Shown here one piece after another: positions 28,897 to 37,249 of a stretch of DNA of 64,000 nucleotides (positions are counted from its first letter, which is position 1; each line of letters begins with the position of its first letter). The position numbers and the translations under genes were made by a program. The DNA is from Brettanomyces bruxellensis (taxonomy: Eukaryota; Ascomycota; Pichiomycetes; Pichiales; Pichiaceae): NCBI RefSeq assembly GCF_011074885.1, contig NC_054683.1:124001-188000 (forward strand), written 5' to 3'. Below the pieces are notes generated by a model. That model was not told where the DNA came from. It saw only the letters and a list, made by a program, of their open reading frames with translations, and searched no databases.

Positions 28897-31608
28897 TTAA
28901 TTGATCCTTCTTTTGTGATGTTGATGAACCTGATTACGGCTGAACTTTGATGTAGGTAGACCATGATTATCATCCGAAGTTTCATCCTCTATTACTGTGG
29001 ATTCAGCTGGAATTTGATTATTTGAAAAATCCTTTTCCTTATTCTCGGCTTGTCTTGATTCGGGAAGCATCTTTGACAGACCATTGTATGAAAGTTCTGT
29101 TCTGGTACCATCAAAATTAGAATTATCATCTCCTTCATTATCAGCCATATCTCCATCCTCATACTCATTTTTCTTACTGTGCACAAATTTATAGGGACTT
29201 TCAGAAAGATTATCAGTTCTTTGTAGACGCCCATTAAAAATAACACTATCATCTTCAGTTAGTGCCCTTTCATTGTCACTTATATTATCATGCACAATGT
29301 TGAGACCAGACTCATCTTTAGGTCTCCCTCGGTTAGAATCACCATTAATTTCATCATTTACATCTTCATCGACATTAGCATCATTTTCTTCTCCCATATT
29401 ATCATTATCCTCCTCCTCTTCCTCCTCAATAATTTGCTTTGGTGCGTGCCTTCTAAGACGTTTTAAACTACCATTAGTACTTGGCATTCCAAAATTCCAT
29501 TTTGCATTTATTTTGGTTTTTAGGGCAGACTTTCGACCATGATGCGCCATAACTGACCCTCCGACAATTCGAGGGCTATTCTTCATTCTAGTTTGTCCAG
29601 CACTGGATTTTGATGAAGAATCAATGGACGTTGCACGAGAAATACCAATAATTGATGAATTAGGAGAGCCAGGATGACTAACAGAAACATCACGGGATCC
29701 AACAGACATATCGCTCAACCCTCTGGTAATTCCAGGTCTGTTGTCAGTTGAGTATCCTGTTGTGTAACCTGAGCCATTTGATGTTTCGGAAAGTGTGGTT
29801 TGAATAGAATATGCAGAAATAACAGAAGAGGGTCTTAATGAGCGAGCAATACTCGCTTGCCTGCTTCCCATACCACTAGGACTCGTAGTCCGAAAATTGA
29901 AAGCACTATTATGGCCGGATCCAGCAACAGAATTATGCATTCCATGCATTTTCGGCATACTTAAGGGAGAAGGTGACATCTCTGATCTTAAAGGTGCAAC
30001 TTTGTCATTTTCAGTCTGATCAGAGGCACCAGAATTTGATGAAGGGTGTTCCAGTTCACCAGCGTTATTTAGCGTGGCAATACTTCTTCCTGTACTGGCG
30101 GAAGTAAAAAACCGATGAAGGAGAGATTCTTTATTATTACTTTCCGTGGTTTTACTTCTGGAAATACTATTCTTTTTCTGCTTGTCAAGGGAAAGATGAT
30201 CCAAAAGAGATTCAAACCATCTGGATTTTTTCAACGAAGTTAACGAGAACGAAGTCCGGCTTCTTTCCAAAGTATTCGCTTTTGAGGAGGCTAGTAAACC
30301 TGAACTTTCACTTTCTGAGTTCAAAGATGCTTCCTGTAAATTACCCTCATCAGCCGCAAAATTTGCTCTAGATCCAAGTACTGGTGAAGCCATAAGCTTT
30401 CCATTCTTTTCCTTATTAAGCTTTTCGTGTTCAGGAATAATTTTAGTTTTCACTTTATCTTTACCCTTTTTCTTTTGAATACTCCCAAGAAGGTCCTTTG
30501 AACCAGTTAAGAGCAGTACACTATTATGATGGTTCCGATGCTTTTTCTTTTCAGCTGTATATCTTCTTTTTTCCCGCAGTAGCTTCCAAAATCCATCTAG
30601 TGAATCTAATGTATCATACTCCACAGATCTTCTCAAGCATTCTTTATCAATTCCCATGCGAACCATCTCTTTAAATAATGCTTTGTCGGATCCGGTAATT
30701 CTGTAATGAACACCGGAGTCTCCAAAATCCTTATCCATAAGCTTGGACACAACATCCAACTGATTTTGTGAACCGTATGGCTTCAAAAATGGTAGATCAA
30801 GGACATCAGAAAGAGATCTTGGTCTATCTCCTGGTGCTTTTGCCAATAATGACTTTAACAGACCAACTACATCTGATATACCATTAAAACTGGTATCATC
30901 ATAGTCTGGCTCTCTATTGATAATTGCATTTTTCAATTCGGCAGACGAAAGATTATCATCAAATGGCATGTGACCAGTCACAATTGTATAAAGAATCACA
31001 CCCAAAGCCCAAATATCAATCTTAACACCAGAGTATGGTATTCTTTTTTCCAGCTCTGGCGCCATATATGCCTCAGTTCCGCATATTTCAGTTAGGAAAG
31101 CTTTCCCACACCTTCCCTTATTAGTATTTTTATTAACTAATGGAATTTCTCTGGTGAATCCAAAATCGCTGAGTTTAACATTAAGTTTGTGGTCCAAAAG
31201 TACATTTTCTAGCTTTAAATCTCTGTGGCAACACCCATTTTTATGCATATAATAAACAGCTCCAACCAATTGCACAAAAATCTTCAATGATTCATCAATC
31301 GGGATTTTACCTCTTTTAGCTAAGTAATTGAACAGATCCCCCTCAGCATAATAATGCAATGCCAAATAGACGTATTTGTCCGTGAAAATAACCTCATATA
31401 GCTTAGTAATATGTGGGTGATGATCAAATTGCTTTAAGTAGTAGAACTCACGCATCGTATTATCACTAGTTTGAATATCATTCGGATCACGTGATCCACG
31501 CTTTAAGCAAACCTTCACTCTTAAGAATTTATGGTATCCGAGAAACACCTGACCAAAAGAACCAGATCCAATCTGTTCTGTGATTCGATAATTTCCCACC
31601 TGTGTCAT
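28897..31608 (-). CDS. Ser/Thr protein kinase with long disordered C-terminus
   Basis: A 903-residue protein with an N-terminal kinase domain (about 7-275). Features: glycine loop GSGSFG (14-19), a Lys at about 36, HRDLKLEN (128-135), DFG (148-150), GTEAYMAPE (178-185) and a conserved C-lobe. The catalytic set is complete, so it should be active. The rest is Ser/Asn/Asp rich, with a basic region (about 355-400), many SP/SS phospho-like sites and an acidic run (about 715-750), suggesting regulation by phosphorylation. The kinase lobe resembles CAMK/AMPK-like yeast kinases. Overall length and layout recall S. cerevisiae YPL150W (about 900 residues), but that match is from memory and tentative; Kin4-like is the alternative. 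The ATG at 31608 lies just before the fold begins. Confidence 0.8.
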   Translation of the reverse strand: MTQVGNYRITEQIGSGSFGQVFLGYHKFLRVKVCLKRGSRDPNDIQTSDNTMREFYYLKQFDHHPHITKLYEVIFTDKYVYLALHYYAEGDLFNYLAKRGKIPIDESLKIFVQLVGAVYYMHKNGCCHRDLKLENVLLDHKLNVKLSDFGFTREIPLVNKNTNKGRCGKAFLTEICGTEAYMAPELEKRIPYSGVKIDIWALGVILYTIVTGHMPFDDNLSSAELKNAIINREPDYDDTSFNGISDVVGLLKSLLAKAPGDRPRSLSDVLDLPFLKPYGSQNQLDVVSKLMDKDFGDSGVHYRITGSDKALFKEMVRMGIDKECLRRSVEYDTLDSLDGFWKLLREKRRYTAEKKKHRNHHNSVLLLTGSKDLLGSIQKKKGKDKVKTKIIPEHEKLNKEKNGKLMASPVLGSRANFAADEGNLQEASLNSESESSGLLASSKANTLERSRTSFSLTSLKKSRWFESLLDHLSLDKQKKNSISRSKTTESNNKESLLHRFFTSASTGRSIATLNNAGELEHPSSNSGASDQTENDKVAPLRSEMSPSPLSMPKMHGMHNSVAGSGHNSAFNFRTTSPSGMGSRQASIARSLRPSSVISAYSIQTTLSETSNGSGYTTGYSTDNRPGITRGLSDMSVGSRDVSVSHPGSPNSSIIGISRATSIDSSSKSSAGQTRMKNSPRIVGGSVMAHHGRKSALKTKINAKWNFGMPSTNGSLKRLRRHAPKQIIEEEEEEDNDNMGEENDANVDEDVNDEINGDSNRGRPKDESGLNIVHDNISDNERALTEDDSVIFNGRLQRTDNLSESPYKFVHSKKNEYEDGDMADNEGDDNSNFDGTRTELSYNGLSKMLPESRQAENKEKDFSNNQIPAESTVIEDETSDDNHGLPTSKFSRNQVHQHHKRRIN

Positions 31609-32524
31609 TTCGGAGGCAGTGAACTTCCGTATGAGCTCGATGTAATCTTCAGTACGCTGTTACGAAAAATTTTACATCTCTTTGGATGGAATATATGACA
31701 AAACCAGGAGAACAATGCTTCATTTGATGGGGCAGATGTGAGTCCCGAATTCAAACACATTGAAAATATCCTCCCGACAATTCAAACCATCGAAAGATAT
31801 ATTTAATGTTAATAATCTTATATCAAAAAAGAAGCATAGGTGATGGAATTGATGGTTCGGACATCAAGGAAAAGAGAGAGTTGCTCACAAATCGAGAGTT
31901 TTTCAGAACCAATCAACATGTACTTACTCTTGTATACGCCGCTCGCTCATCTATAACATTTCTATTGCCACTCATATTAGAGAAAGATGGTCGATCGAAG
32001 TGTATTTCCTTAGAGCAAGAATGATGGAACGATGGATGGAATTGATTAATGCGTGCTTATAAATGATTTTCGGCTATACAGAACATTTCAAAGAAAGTTC
32101 AGGTACGGAATGTAGCGCATCCGTACATTTATAAAATTTATTGTTCGCAACTATGAGACATGAAATAAATAATTCGAAAAAGGAGGCGCCGTATAAAGGA
32201 ATAGACAGAAAGAAGAAATTAGAATCTTCACAGAAGTCAGCATTCAAAACAAAAATAACTAAAGGATAACCAAAAGGATTGAACCATGTGTTCACAAAAG
32301 ACAAACAAAGGGGAGATATAATGAATTGAAGAAGAAATGTTGAAGATAGCAGATATTGTAAACGAGACGTAAAAGCAAAAAAGCACAAAAGTAACGATAG
32401 AACAAAAATGGGACAAAGAAACATTCTAGATAAAGCAATACAAGATAAAAAAAATCAAATTAAGAGAATCGAGATTACGTAGTAGTATTAGTGATAACAG
32501 CGATAATCGACAACTAAGAATGCA
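31609..32524. other. Upstream region of the kinase gene
   Basis: 916 bp between the kinase start and the MET7 stop, both minus strand. No gene is accepted. The 116-residue frame at 32074-32424 is a hydrophobic Phe/Leu/Ser translation of a T-rich strand. The region probably contains the MET7 terminator and kinase promoter. Confidence 0.45.
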
Positions 32525-34246
32525 TTACATGCCATCCATCATCTTGCCTTCTTTTGATTCTAAAACAATCAGAAATCCTCCTAGAAGGTGTAATGATCCA
32601 GTGACAAAAACATCCAAAGGTCCTTCTAATGAGCGAATGAAGTTAACAGTGGTTTCAACATCAGGGAAAATATGCTTTCTGGATTTTTTATCAAACTTAT
32701 TCCAGATCTCTGCAGACTGTGTCTGAACTTCTAGGTTCTCCACCTGCTTTGCTGAAGTATTGAGAGATATCTGATCATTTGAATATTCACCTGAAGCCCA
32801 AGTAACATTGGTACTAAATATCACGTGATCAAAGTGAACGCCTGCCTTTGCAATTTCGTTGTGCAGTGTCTTTAGCAGTTGCTCAGGCGATCTTTTCTGC
32901 TGGTTGAAAAGCAGGACACGCTTTCTTTCAGGATGCGTAGCTGTTGTAAACCAATGTGTAGCTCCCTGTATGGATTCCTTTGTATGGGCACCGTCTATAA
33001 ACCAGGTGAGGTCTTTCCGTTGCTTATCTTGAAGAACTTGACATCTACCAGGCCATCTGGCTTCTTCCAAGCCTTTAACAAATTCCTCAGGCAAGTTATC
33101 ACTATCAATTGCAAAACCAAGCTTCCTCAAATGTGCAAAGCAAAGTGCGACAGCCAGAGATGCATTGAAATTCTGGAAATCTCCATTGATTCCAAGCTTG
33201 ATATCCTTTAAATCAGGCCGCACATCTACCCAATTAAAGCTTGCAGCACCTTTTTCCTTTGCACGATGCTCAATCATCTCCGTTGCAGCCTGATCTGGTT
33301 GGCGGACAGAGAAACAAGCAGCTCCAGACTTGAAAATCCCACTCTTATTCCAAGCAATGGACTCTAACGTATTTCCAAGGATATCAGTATGGTCAAGACC
33401 CAACGCTGCAATACCACAAGCTGTAGGATGTAAAATAATATTGGTGGAGTCATATTCTCCACCAATACCAACCTCAAAAATAGCTGTATTAACACCCTCA
33501 CTCACAAATGTATGGAAAGCAAGCAAAGTCAAGTAACGGAAGTAAGCTGGCTTGATGTGCGGACCCATGTTTGGAAATTTCACCGTGTCTGTGGATGTAG
33601 ATTCAAGTCTGTCCCAAACTTCAAAGAAATACTTGGCGAAGAGCTTTTCACTGATTGGCTTTCCATTGATCATGATCCTTTCTCTCACACTCATGAGGTG
33701 TGGAGAAGTGTAAAGACCAATTTTCGTGATGTGGGGGCCGGCTGGTAAATCAATGGCACCATTTCCTTCTTTACTGTTGGAAGCAGCTTTTAGCTCCGAT
33801 TGGACCTTGATTTCAGCCTGAGCACGGGCATATGCCTTTTGAAATTCAGACTGAGCATTGGAAGCAATGATAGGAGAAACACCAACAGATCTAACAAAAC
33901 TAACAGGAGTTCTGTATTGAGTAAGAATACTATTGACAAAAGCACACGTGGAACCTTTACCTTTTGTACCGGTAACATGGATCACGTGAAGCTTATCAAA
34001 ATCTGCCGGCTTGTAACCAATTCTGCGAGCCCACTCAACCATTTCAGGTATAAGAAGCGGATCTCTCTTTGTTCCAGCCTTACGAGAAGCCTGAATAGTA
34101 GCAAAATTGGTTTGAAGAGTGTTCAAAGCATTCACTGCATCTTTGTATGAACGACGAAGCATTGGTGATGATTCCTTTTCTGATGACGTATTGATGGTGG
34201 ATGAGTTGCTTTGCGAACTGGATATGTTTGACTGAATGTTACTCAT
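32525..34246 (-). CDS. MET7: Met7, folylpolyglutamate synthase
   Basis: Adds glutamates to folates, retaining them in cytosol and mitochondria for methionine, purine and thymidylate synthesis. The 573-residue protein has the Mur-ligase/FPGS ATP loop VTGTKGKGSTCAFV (about 90-103), ALGLDHTDILGNT, GIGGEYDSTNI and the C-terminal FIDGAHTKES block. Length agrees with fungal FPGS (about 550). The first 28 residues are Ser/Asn/Gln rich and acidic at their end. A second in-frame Met at 29 (MLRRSYKDAVNALN) starts a basic, amphipathic stretch resembling a mitochondrial presequence. Start-site choice could therefore direct dual localisation, as known for other FPGS genes. It diverges from IZH3. Confidence 0.94.
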   Translation of the reverse strand: MSNIQSNISSSQSNSSTINTSSEKESSPMLRRSYKDAVNALNTLQTNFATIQASRKAGTKRDPLLIPEMVEWARRIGYKPADFDKLHVIHVTGTKGKGSTCAFVNSILTQYRTPVSFVRSVGVSPIIASNAQSEFQKAYARAQAEIKVQSELKAASNSKEGNGAIDLPAGPHITKIGLYTSPHLMSVRERIMINGKPISEKLFAKYFFEVWDRLESTSTDTVKFPNMGPHIKPAYFRYLTLLAFHTFVSEGVNTAIFEVGIGGEYDSTNIILHPTACGIAALGLDHTDILGNTLESIAWNKSGIFKSGAACFSVRQPDQAATEMIEHRAKEKGAASFNWVDVRPDLKDIKLGINGDFQNFNASLAVALCFAHLRKLGFAIDSDNLPEEFVKGLEEARWPGRCQVLQDKQRKDLTWFIDGAHTKESIQGATHWFTTATHPERKRVLLFNQQKRSPEQLLKTLHNEIAKAGVHFDHVIFSTNVTWASGEYSNDQISLNTSAKQVENLEVQTQSAEIWNKFDKKSRKHIFPDVETTVNFIRSLEGPLDVFVTGSLHLLGGFLIVLESKEGKMMDGM

Positions 34247-35346
34247 TGAGCAAAATAGAACTTGACGCTATATATCAGTAGCCTTGAACAGTTGCAAAAC
34301 TGAGAATGTGGCCTGGTATGCAAACGGAATGATTGGTTGATTTCTTGGCCTCCTTTATCCTTGTATTTGTTAGCCCGATTCAAGTGAAAAAGTAAAAAAA
34401 GAGAGAAAATTAACGAGAAAAGGGAGATCAAATGATTTGAGATAAAGGAAGCGCAGTTAAGTCGATTAGAGGAAGTGATAAAAAAGGAGCGAAAAAAAAA
34501 AATTGTACGTGAAAAATTTACGGATTCATCATTTCGAATCAAAGTGCGAAAAGCTAGTAGCTATGAGAGAATTTACTATTCTTTCTTCGTTAGCACGGGC
34601 ATCCCGCATATTCTGGTGTACAGAGGCAATTTATTAAATTGGGCTCACAAAGGATATGGATAAAGTATGTGTCCACGTAAATATACAAATGGAAGTCTCC
34701 AAGTAAAAAAAAAAAATGCAACCTTTACTCTCACATATTACTTAACGGGTATCGGGAAAAAATGTTAAACTGTTAAATGATGCAAGGGAAGAAAAAACTT
34801 CAACGTTCATTAAATAAGCTTAAGAATGACTTTCGGAAGGGTTATCAATTTCCGATATCGTTATATATACACCGGTACGCTTAATCTAACTAATAAGGCT
34901 CAATCATAATACTCATAATTTGGCTGTATAATATAGTATTGTTACATTGGTTGGAATAATGAATTGGGAAAAACCTTCTTTTCAACAAATGATCATATAC
35001 GAAAAAAAATATGAAGGCCAGGAGTCCTTTCGGAGGTAGAAATGGAGTTTCCAGAAAAGATATTTAGGCCGAAACGGCCAGCCAAAAAGAGACCAACAGA
35101 AGATCTTGAATTAAGCCGAGCAAAAAGCATATAATAAGTAAAAGTAGAAAGGAGGAACGAGAATAATAGGACTAAGAAGCTATCCGAACCAAATTTTTTT
35201 TTTTTTTTTTGTTGTTCTACTCCATTTTATTTTGATTTTTTTTTTTTATAAATAAAAACTAGGAGACGTCCTAAACTGAATTTTTGGTCAGGAATCAGCT
35301 CCTTTTTAGAGGTGAAAAGATAAGTGAGATCGTTTAACATAGAATT
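34247..35346. other. Divergent promoter MET7 / IZH3
   Basis: 1.1 kb with no gene. It contains long T tracts (35193-35210, 35239-35249) and A-rich runs before the IZH3 ATG. I looked for zinc-response elements (ACCTTNAAGGT) near the IZH3 gene and saw none. Confidence 0.45.
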
Positions 35347-36948
35347 ATGCTTGAAAACGAGCAGGCAGATAGTATAAATATGACATCACCCGATATCGGA
35401 GAGGGGCGGAGCCAACTTGTTCATAGAAAAAGAAGAAAGAGAGCTGATTCGATGTCGGCATTACCGAACAGTGCCGGGCAGCCAAGTTTAGAAGAAAGAA
35501 TGCTTTATAGAATGGATGAATTTTTGGGCTCAATGGAGACGAAGCTGGACTTTCTACAGAGATATGTTGAGCGGTCCAATGATCCATCATCGTCATCCTT
35601 TAAAGAGAAGCTCATGCCATCTCCTCAATTACTAGAAGTGTGGAAAAAGACTAAGGAGTCCGTTATTGATTCGTATACTTACTCGAAAGAGACAGCTGCA
35701 AATCCACTTTTGGCGGTTCTAAATGGGATGGAAAAGAAGAAACTGAATGATTCAAAGCAGATAGAACCGACGGACAACAGGATTGGTACCGACGGTAGCA
35801 TTAATATATCTTCTTTCCAGCAGCAGTTTCCATCTTCCGTTTCCAGTCAGTACAATCGGATCATGGATCGGCTTCGCAAGCTAGATTTACAGATGGACAC
35901 ATTTGAGAAAACATACGGATTGATGCCGCAGAATCCACAACAAACTCTTCGCAAACTTCGTTCTTCGTTGTACAATTATGAAAAAGCGCTAGTCGCCGGA
36001 TCGCATCGTCTGTTACATTTTTATGAACTTCCGTTTCAGTGGAGAGAAAACCGTTATATTGTTTTTGGATACCGGTTCTCGAAGTCGCACTCTTCGGCAG
36101 TAAGGAGCATCTTTCATCTGCACAATGAAACTGCAAACATATGGACACATCTACTGGGTGCATTGCTTATATTTGGTCTCGCAGTCTGGCATTATCCAAA
36201 TACACGGGTGTACCAACTTTCCTCCTGGGGAGATCGTCTGGTCACATTTACTTTTCTTGCTGCTGCCATTAAATGTCTCTTATTTTCAGTGGTTTGGCAC
36301 ACATTTGCCAACATATCTACACTGCATCTACGGCAACGGTTTGCATGCTTTGATTACAGTGGAATCACAATTCTCATTATTGCATCAATAATGACCACAG
36401 AACACATTTCGTTGAGGGATTATTGGACTTTACGGCTTGGCTTTGTGCTGTTTTCTTTCCTTGCAGGGGTGGCTGGAGTTCTCTTCTCTTGTTCTCCTCA
36501 TTTTGATAAGCCGGACTCTCGCGTTTTGAGAATTGGCTTTTTCATTGGTTTAGCAACTCTCGGCATAATGGCATTTATTACTTCTTCTTTCCTCAAGGGT
36601 TTTATGTACACGCTAAATCTATACTCCCCTCTATTTGTCAGTTTTGCTGGCTATTTAATCGGAGTTGTGTTTTATGGATGCCTTATACCCGAGCGTTGGA
36701 GATCCGATGTTGTGATTGACAATTTCCAAATCACTGATGAATCTATTTTGGATTTGGACAGGAAAGGCAAACTCCAATCTTATTTAAATAAGCAGCCTGA
36801 AAAGACTGGCCAACGCAAGTCTCTGTTTTCTCTTTGGTGGGTCGATTATATTTTTAGCTCTCACAATCTCTGGCATCTTTTTGTAATCTTTGGCATTCTT
36901 GGTCACTACTTCGCCACATTAAAGATGTTTCAGACAATTCTAGAATGA
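35347..36948 (+). CDS. IZH3: Izh3-like PAQR / hemolysin III family membrane protein
   Basis: A seven-helix protein of the progestin/adiponectin-receptor family, in yeast linked to zinc and sterol homeostasis. The 533 residues split into a hydrophilic N-terminal half (about 1-240; with MDEFLGSMETKLDFLQRYVE) and a membrane half. PAQR metal motifs are present: HNETANIWTHLL (259-270, the ExxNxxTH motif), VWHTF in the next helices, and the C-terminal HNLWHLFVIFGILGHYF (about 508-524) with the paired His ligands. Such zinc-binding PAQRs act as hydrolases or receptors. The long N-terminal half and overall length agree with S. cerevisiae Izh3 (543) and exclude the short Izh1/2/4. The ATG at 35347 is the first in frame. 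Confidence 0.92.
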   Translation: MLENEQADSINMTSPDIGEGRSQLVHRKRRKRADSMSALPNSAGQPSLEERMLYRMDEFLGSMETKLDFLQRYVERSNDPSSSSFKEKLMPSPQLLEVWKKTKESVIDSYTYSKETAANPLLAVLNGMEKKKLNDSKQIEPTDNRIGTDGSINISSFQQQFPSSVSSQYNRIMDRLRKLDLQMDTFEKTYGLMPQNPQQTLRKLRSSLYNYEKALVAGSHRLLHFYELPFQWRENRYIVFGYRFSKSHSSAVRSIFHLHNETANIWTHLLGALLIFGLAVWHYPNTRVYQLSSWGDRLVTFTFLAAAIKCLLFSVVWHTFANISTLHLRQRFACFDYSGITILIIASIMTTEHISLRDYWTLRLGFVLFSFLAGVAGVLFSCSPHFDKPDSRVLRIGFFIGLATLGIMAFITSSFLKGFMYTLNLYSPLFVSFAGYLIGVVFYGCLIPERWRSDVVIDNFQITDESILDLDRKGKLQSYLNKQPEKTGQRKSLFSLWWVDYIFSSHNLWHLFVIFGILGHYFATLKMFQTILE

Positions 36949-37249
36949 GGGTTTGCTGGAATCAACATTTTTTTTGCTTTCTATAACAGCATTTCTTTTC
37001 TATTTAACGCAAGTGCTTTGAAGGCTACTACTAGGTCATTACTATTACACTGGACATCTGTATGTACCAGGAGGGGTTTTTAAGTAATTTCTTCCGGAAG
37101 CAATTGTCGCTCGCGGATTTTTATTTAATGTTGATATAATGCTGTATATCACCGTATTTATATTATCTCACAATATCAATTTAGTAAATAATTATATCTG
37201 CAGGACATAAATCTTTTGATAATGTCTTGCAAAGTTCCCACTTTCTTTA
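36949..37249. other. Convergent 3' intergenic region
   Basis: 301 bp of AT-rich 3' flank shared by IZH3 and the minus-strand fasciclin-domain gene. No gene, RNA or repeat was noted. Confidence 0.5.

Noticed and set aside
32074..32424. 116-codon hydrophobic minus-strand frame starting with ATG
   Set aside because: A Phe/Leu/Ser translation of an A-rich plus strand with no conserved motif. Similar frames appear in every long intergenic region here.
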